15,046 nt of DNA from Eutrophocola sp965661105 (lineage in GTDB: Bacteria; Pseudomonadota; Gammaproteobacteria; Pseudomonadales; Pseudohongiellaceae). Location: NCBI GenBank assembly GCA_965661105.1, contig CBFICR010000067.1, positions 1 through 15,046 on the forward strand. The letters run 5' to 3'. The translations under genes and the position numbers were made by a program. Below, one piece after another: positions 11,482 to 15,046 of this stretch; positions within the stretch are counted from its first letter, which is position 1, and every line of letters begins with the position of its first letter. The notes beneath the pieces were generated by a model. It was not told where the DNA came from. It did not search any database and worked only from the letters and a program-made list of their open reading frames with translations.

Positions 11482-12737
11482 TGGCGGCGATTGCCCGACT
11501 CCCCGAGAACGGGCAGATCCGCCTGCATCGCAAGCAGGCGGAGGTCTTCTACGATCGCCACCGGTTCCGTGTCGTCGTCGCCGGCCGACGCTGGGGCAAG
11601 ACCGTCCTGGCGATGTCGACCCTGGTCGAGGCTGCTCGCAAGTCTCGCTCGAAGGTCTGGTACATCGCGCCGTCCTATCGGATGGCGAAGCAGATCATGT
11701 GGGAGGAGCTCAAGCTATTCGTCCCGCCTGAGCTGATCCTGAAGGTCCACGAAACCGAACTGTCGATGAAGCTCATCAACGGTTCGGTGATCGAGCTGAA
11801 AGGCGCAGACAAGCCCGACACGCTGCGAGGCATCGGCCTGGCCTACGTCGTCCTGGACGAGTTCCAGGACATGAAGGAGGAAGTCTGGGAGAAGGTCATT
11901 CGACCGACGCTCGCGTCGACTCGAGGCAAGGCTCTGTTCATCGGGACGCCGAAGGGCTACGCGAACCTCTACAACGTCTACCTCAATGGCCGCGACGGCA
12001 AGAAGAAGCGGACCTGGGCTTCCTGGCAGTTCCCGACGATCACGTCTCCGTTCATCCCCGAGAGCGAGATCCTGGCTGCTCGAGCGGATATGGACCCCAA
12101 GTCCTTCCGCCAGGAGTTCGAGGCCAGCTTCGAGACGATGTCCGGGCGGGTCTACCACCAGTTCGATCGCAACGTGCACCTGGGCGAGTACCCGTTCAAC
12201 CCGCACCTGCCGATCTGGGTCGGCGTGGACTTCAACATCGATCCGATGTCCGCGGTCATTCTGCAGCCGCAGCCGAGTGGCGAGGTCTGGGCGGTCGACG
12301 AGATCTACCAGTACAGCTCCAACACGGAGAGTCTGTGCGAGGAGCTCGAGCGGCGGTACTGGCGCTTCAAGAAGCAGATGGTCATCTATCCCGACCCCGC
12401 CGGCGGGAACCGTCAGCACGCCCGCGGCGAGTCGGATCTGGACATCTTCCGGGAAAAGAACTTCAAGCGGATCAAGTTCCGCAGGAAGCACCCGGCAGTC
12501 GCCGATCGGGTGAACTCCATGAACAAGATGTTCATGGACGCATCGGGTGCCGTGAAGATGCGGGTCAACCTGCCGTGTAAGAACCTGGCGAACAGCCTCG
12601 AGCAGACCCTCTACAAGGAAGGCTCTCGGGACATCGACAAGCGCCCTGGTGTCGAGCACATCACGGACGCCTGCGGTTACCCGATCGAGCTGGAGTTCCC
12701 GATGCGCAAGATCGAGATCCGAGGCATCTCACTATAG
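11481..12737 (+). CDS. terL: Terminase large subunit (packaging ATPase-nuclease)
   Basis: A 418-residue motor that translocates and cuts phage DNA into the prohead. The ATPase domain has Walker A AGRRWGKT (34-41), Walker B YVVLDE with Asp126 and Glu127, and the coupling motif FIGTPKG (153-159). The C-terminal RNase H-like nuclease shows the acidic residues Asp250 (GVDFN), Asp305 (YPDP) and Asp396 (HITDAC). The length is typical for a compact terminase. It starts on the last base of the small subunit stop. The final codons contain the 12-base string CTCACTATAGGG, which looks like a T7 promoter end but encodes the conserved reading frame. Confidence 0.96.
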   Translation: MAAIARLPENGQIRLHRKQAEVFYDRHRFRVVVAGRRWGKTVLAMSTLVEAARKSRSKVWYIAPSYRMAKQIMWEELKLFVPPELILKVHETELSMKLINGSVIELKGADKPDTLRGIGLAYVVLDEFQDMKEEVWEKVIRPTLASTRGKALFIGTPKGYANLYNVYLNGRDGKKKRTWASWQFPTITSPFIPESEILAARADMDPKSFRQEFEASFETMSGRVYHQFDRNVHLGEYPFNPHLPIWVGVDFNIDPMSAVILQPQPSGEVWAVDEIYQYSSNTESLCEELERRYWRFKKQMVIYPDPAGGNRQHARGESDLDIFREKNFKRIKFRRKHPAVADRVNSMNKMFMDASGAVKMRVNLPCKNLANSLEQTLYKEGSRDIDKRPGVEHITDACGYPIELEFPMRKIEIRGISL

Positions 12738-12739
12738 GG

Positions 12740-12768
12740 TTGGCACAGTAAGTCATCCGTGAGATACT
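12740..12768 (+). promoter_or_regulatory. Sigma70-like promoter with operator in its spacer, upstream of portal
   Basis: TTGGCA (12740-12745) and GATACT (12763-12768) are spaced by exactly 17 bases, with five and four of six consensus matches. The operator AGTCA-TCCG-TGAGA (12751-12764) occupies the spacer and enters the -10. Transcription would start near 12775, only a few bases before a 12-codon ORF that leads into portal. Confidence 0.6.
12751..12764. promoter_or_regulatory. Dyad operator-like site AGTCA-TCCG-TGAGA
   Basis: A full left half-site and four of five bases of the right half-site, inside the promoter at 12740-12768. It is the only clear copy within the packaging/head gene block. 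Confidence 0.6.
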
Positions 12769-12778
12769 AACTGCTCTG

Positions 12779-12817
12779 ATGAAAGATCTTCCGAACCTCT
12801 ACGCGAAGCGAACTTGA
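12779..12817 (+). CDS. 12-codon mini-ORF coupled to portal start
   Basis: ATG at 12779 opens MKDLPNLYAKRT and ends TGA at 12815-12817, sharing a base with the portal ATG (TGATG). It begins within about five bases of the predicted transcription start, so it could be a leaderless leader peptide that delivers ribosomes to portal, which itself has no good ribosome binding site. Short ORFs occur by chance, so confidence is limited. Confidence 0.35.
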   Translation: MKDLPNLYAKRT

Positions 12818-14496
12818 TGGCGCAGCACGATGCCAGCACGAATGACGCAGGTGCGCGCGCGAACGTCGTTTCGCGCCGGCACCCTCGCTACGCCGAATTG
12901 TACGAGCACTGGAAGTTCCTCCAGGACACCTACCGAGGCGGTCGGGCCTGGTTCAAGAACAACGTCCACAAGTACCACAAGGAAGGTGACGACGAGTACC
13001 GCAAGCGTGTGGAGCGAGCGTACCGCTTCAACCACACCCGAGAGGTCGTGGATCTCGTCGACAAGTACCTGTTCCGCTCGGACATCGTTCGCCTCGAGGA
13101 CCCGAAGCCGCCCCTCGAGCGGTTCTGGGCCAACGCGAACGGCCAGGGGCTCGGCATCACCGAGTTCATGCGGACGGTCTCGAACAAGTCTTCCCAGGTC
13201 GGTCGCTGCTGGGTCGTCGTGGACTCGAAGCTGCCGGCGCAGGACGCGCCGATCTCTGTCGCAGACGCGGAGAAGCTCGGCACCCCGATCTACGCCTACA
13301 TGGTGTCCGTCGAGGATGCTCTGGACATGGCTTGGGGCGAAGACGGCGAGCTGCTCTGGATTCTGCTCCGCGAGATCACGCGGGCGGACGAAGACCCCTT
13401 CGCTTCCTCCGGTCAGCTGCTGTTCCGCTACCGGCTCTGGACGCGAAACGAGTGGTACGAGTTCACCGAGGTCGAGACTCAGTTCGCGAGCTACGACCGA
13501 CCGAAGATCACGCCGGTCAATCCGGACGAGACGCCGACCACGACTCCTGCTGAGAAGCGCGACTCGCCGGCGATCAAGGTCGATCAGACGGACTACGGGT
13601 GGCACGGGCTCGGTCGAGTCCCGGTGGTCCCGGTCAACGCCCAGGTCACTGCCGATCGCTGGCACTGCCCGGCCCTGATCGAAGACATCGCCTATCTGGA
13701 TCGGGCGGTGGCGAACTACTGCTCGAACCTGGATGCAGTCATCCAGGACCAGACGTTCAGTCAGCTCACGATCCCGGCACAGAACCTCATGCCGGGCGAA
13801 TCCGGCTACGACAAGCTGGTCGAGGTCGGAACGAAGCGCGTCTTCGCCTACGACGCCGAGGGCGGCGGAGAGGGTCCGAAGTACATCTCGCCGGACGTGA
13901 AGCAGGCCGAGCTGATCATCGGGACGATCAAGGAAATCATCAACGAGATCTACCACAGCGTAGGTCTCGCGGGCGAACGGACGAAGTCCGACAACGCTCA
14001 GGGCATCGACAACTCCTCGGGAGTGGCGAAGGCCCACGACTTCGAGCGCGTGACGGCGCTCCTTCACTCGAAGGCGAATGCCCTCGAGGTGGCAGAAAAC
14101 CAGATCGCGGATCTGGTCCTGCTCTGGGCCGGCGAGAAAGCCGCTTCGGAGCCTGCCGAACCGCTGGTGAACTACCCCGAGTCGTTCGACGTCACGGGAC
14201 TGTTCGACGAGTTCACCATCGCAATGCAGCTGAGTCTGATTCAGGTGCCGGCGCCCGTTCGGGCACGTCACATGAAGCGGCTGATCCGAAAGCTGTTCCG
14301 CAATGCCTCCAAGTCCGAGATCGAGAAGCTGGACAAGGAGATCGAGAGCTGGACCGAAGACCTGCAAGAAACCGCAGATCTAGGAAACCAGGCGGCTCGA
14401 GCAGAAGCGCGCGCGAAGGAAGAAGCCGGTCGAGATCGAAATCTCTCCGGTGAACGCCAGAGCGCAACCAAGACCCGAGAGACAGGGTCCGACTGA
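12817..14496 (+). CDS. Portal protein
   Basis: A 559-residue head-tail connector that would form the dodecameric channel through which DNA enters and leaves the capsid. HPRYAELYEHWKFLQDTYRGG near the N-terminus, RFNHTREVVDLVDKYLFRSD and the later KEIINEIYHSVGLAGERTKS followed by SSGVAKAHDFERVTALLHS are the kind of helical wing and stem sequences found in SPP1-like/DUF4055-type portals. The C-terminus is a long charged helix (KSEIEKLDKEIESW..., then Ala/Arg/Glu-rich). The length is normal for portals. The frame is open from TTG 12814, but ATG 12817 is chosen. No clear Shine-Dalgarno sequence precedes it. It directly follows the large terminase, the standard order. Confidence 0.85.
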   Translation: MAQHDASTNDAGARANVVSRRHPRYAELYEHWKFLQDTYRGGRAWFKNNVHKYHKEGDDEYRKRVERAYRFNHTREVVDLVDKYLFRSDIVRLEDPKPPLERFWANANGQGLGITEFMRTVSNKSSQVGRCWVVVDSKLPAQDAPISVADAEKLGTPIYAYMVSVEDALDMAWGEDGELLWILLREITRADEDPFASSGQLLFRYRLWTRNEWYEFTEVETQFASYDRPKITPVNPDETPTTTPAEKRDSPAIKVDQTDYGWHGLGRVPVVPVNAQVTADRWHCPALIEDIAYLDRAVANYCSNLDAVIQDQTFSQLTIPAQNLMPGESGYDKLVEVGTKRVFAYDAEGGGEGPKYISPDVKQAELIIGTIKEIINEIYHSVGLAGERTKSDNAQGIDNSSGVAKAHDFERVTALLHSKANALEVAENQIADLVLLWAGEKAASEPAEPLVNYPESFDVTGLFDEFTIAMQLSLIQVPAPVRARHMKRLIRKLFRNASKSEIEKLDKEIESWTEDLQETADLGNQAARAEARAKEEAGRDRNLSGERQSATKTRETGSD

Positions 14497-14512
14497 GCCC
14501 GAGAGACAGGGC
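14472..14512 (+). repeat. Tandem 14-base repeat forming two small hairpins between portal and scaffold
   Basis: CCCGAGAGACAGGG occurs at 14474-14487 and 14498-14511, 24 bases apart. Each copy can fold with loop GAGAGACA. The first stem is GACCC/GGGTC and the second GCCC/GGGC, so the flanking pair changes from A-T to G-C while pairing is kept. The first lies in the last codons of portal, and the second ends just before the AAAGGAG ribosome binding site of the next gene. Confidence 0.5.
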
Positions 14513-14528
14513 AAAGGAGTAAGTACCG

Positions 14529-15046
14529 ATGTTCAAGAATCGCAACTGGTGGGACGCGAAGTCCCGTGTTCATGCAGCAGTCGACGGCGGCCTGGGATCG
14601 ATCGAGAACGAGATCGACCTGACCGGCACCGGCGGGCTCAAGCTGCACGGCGCCAATCTGACCTTCGCCAGCGATGGCGGTGACGGTGGCGGCGCAGGTG
14701 GTGAAGGCGGTGAAGGTGACACCGGCGGCGCAGGTGGTGAAGGCGGTGAAGGTGACACCGGCGGCGCAGGCGGCGCAGGTGGTGAAGGCGGTGAAGGTGG
14801 TGACGGTGGCGACGGCGGTGCCGGCGACCTCGACGCGGCAGCACTGAAGGCCGAACTCGCCAAGATCCAGAAGGAGAAGGCGGATCTTCTGAAGGAGACG
14901 ATGCGCCGGAAGGACGAGGGCAAGACCCTCAAGGAGCAGCTCGACAGCATTCAGGGCGTCCTGGGCGACCTCAAGCCGGAAGACGTGAAGACGCTTCTGG
15001 ACGAGAAGGCAGCCGCGGAGCGCGAGAAGCTCGAGTCCAAGGGCGA
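14529..15046 (+). CDS. Head scaffold-like protein, N-terminal part (cut by window edge)
   Basis: The gene starts at ATG 14529 after AAAGGAG and stays open to the window end, giving 172 codons. The N-terminus (MFKNRNWWDAKSRVH, then IENEIDLTGTGGLKLHG) is followed by a glycine-rich tract of about 50 residues built from GAGGEGGEGDTG-type units (about residues 49-99). A highly charged coiled-coil segment comes next (KAELAKIQKEKADLLKETMRRKD... EDVKTLLDEKAAAEREKLESKG). Position directly after portal and the coiled coil fit a capsid scaffolding or scaffold-like assembly protein. The Gly-rich tract is unusual for scaffolds and could act as a flexible linker. A minor head protein is the main alternative, since the C-terminus is missing. 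Confidence 0.6.
   Translation, partial: MFKNRNWWDAKSRVHAAVDGGLGSIENEIDLTGTGGLKLHGANLTFASDGGDGGGAGGEGGEGDTGGAGGEGGEGDTGGAGGAGGEGGEGGDGGDGGAGDLDAAALKAELAKIQKEKADLLKETMRRKDEGKTLKEQLDSIQGVLGDLKPEDVKTLLDEKAAAEREKLESKG
14691..14762 (+). repeat. Two exact 36-base tandem copies coding GAGGEGGEGDTG
   Basis: Positions 14691-14726 and 14727-14762 are identical 36-base units, each coding 12 residues. A partial, diverged third copy follows to about 14822, with GGTGGTGAAGG-type subrepeats. Codon-level identity suggests recent expansion or active homogenisation by slippage or recombination. Confidence 0.85.

Noticed and set aside
12728..12739. CTCACTATAGGG, identical to the end of the T7 RNA polymerase promoter
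   Set aside because: The upstream half of the T7 promoter is absent, the bases encode the last residues and stop of the large terminase, and no T7-type polymerase gene is visible. Chance is the simpler reading.
12799..14367. A 522-residue leftward ORF opposite portal
   Set aside because: It is an antisense shadow of the portal gene, rich in Leu/Val/Arg/Asp from GC-rich codons, without recognisable domains.
14513..14531. TAAGTACCGATG, resembling the operator left arm, at the scaffold start
   Set aside because: It lacks the AGTCA half-site and the resemblance comes from the ribosome binding site and start codon.
14640..14850. A CRISPR-like array in the repeated region
   Set aside because: The repeats are contiguous, in frame and code Gly-rich protein, with no spacers of uniform length and no cas genes.

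Overview
The window looks like part of a temperate, tailed double-stranded DNA phage genome (or a free or excised prophage form) with high GC content. The evidence is a lambda-type tyrosine integrase next to a candidate attP site, an excisionase-like gene, a three-helix holin, both terminase subunits, a portal and the start of a scaffold-like protein. Most start codons have strong GGAGG-type ribosome binding sites, and ATGA, GTGA and TGATG overlaps are frequent. The GTA-type holin, the lambda-like integrase arm domain and the tRNA-Val(GAC)-like attP core fit a GC-rich proteobacterial host better than a Gram-positive one. That host call is inference.

Layout. Positions 1-6528 read leftward. From the left these are the N-terminal part of an NAD-dependent DNA ligase (cut by the window edge), a run of small membrane or unknown proteins, a GTA-type holin, an intergenic block with operators and attP, then integrase, an excisionase-like protein, a ribbon-helix-helix protein, a one-helix membrane protein and an SF2 helicase. 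A divergent control region sits at about 6529-6606. From 6607 everything reads rightward. First comes a tightly coupled operon: ParB-like, Cys-rich zinc-knuckle-like, ParB-like, ABC ATPase, small acidic protein, Mom/COG2401-like GNAT acyltransferase and winged helix. After a 296-base noncoding region carrying a promoter and a strong terminator come the packaging and head genes: small terminase, large terminase, portal and scaffold-like protein.

Most interesting points. (1) The 6607-10381 operon has the look of a phage DNA-modification system built around a Mom-like acyltransferase and a partner ABC ATPase. These two domains are fused in the COG2401 family but are separate genes here. (2) A dyad-symmetric sequence, AGTCA-N4-TGAGT or TGACT, recurs in nearly every intergenic space. 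It often lies between plausible -35 and -10 elements, which suggests a phage-wide repressor operator regulon. (3) A promoter followed by a strong hairpin-plus-T-tract terminator directly before the small terminase resembles the lambda late-gene antitermination arrangement. (4) The candidate attP is the 3' half of a tRNA-Val(GAC) gene, with paired arm-like sites 21 bases apart. Phage operators lie on both sides of it, which argues for an intact attP rather than an attL/attR junction.

All calls rest on reading the sequence and recalled family knowledge. No searches or structure predictions were run.
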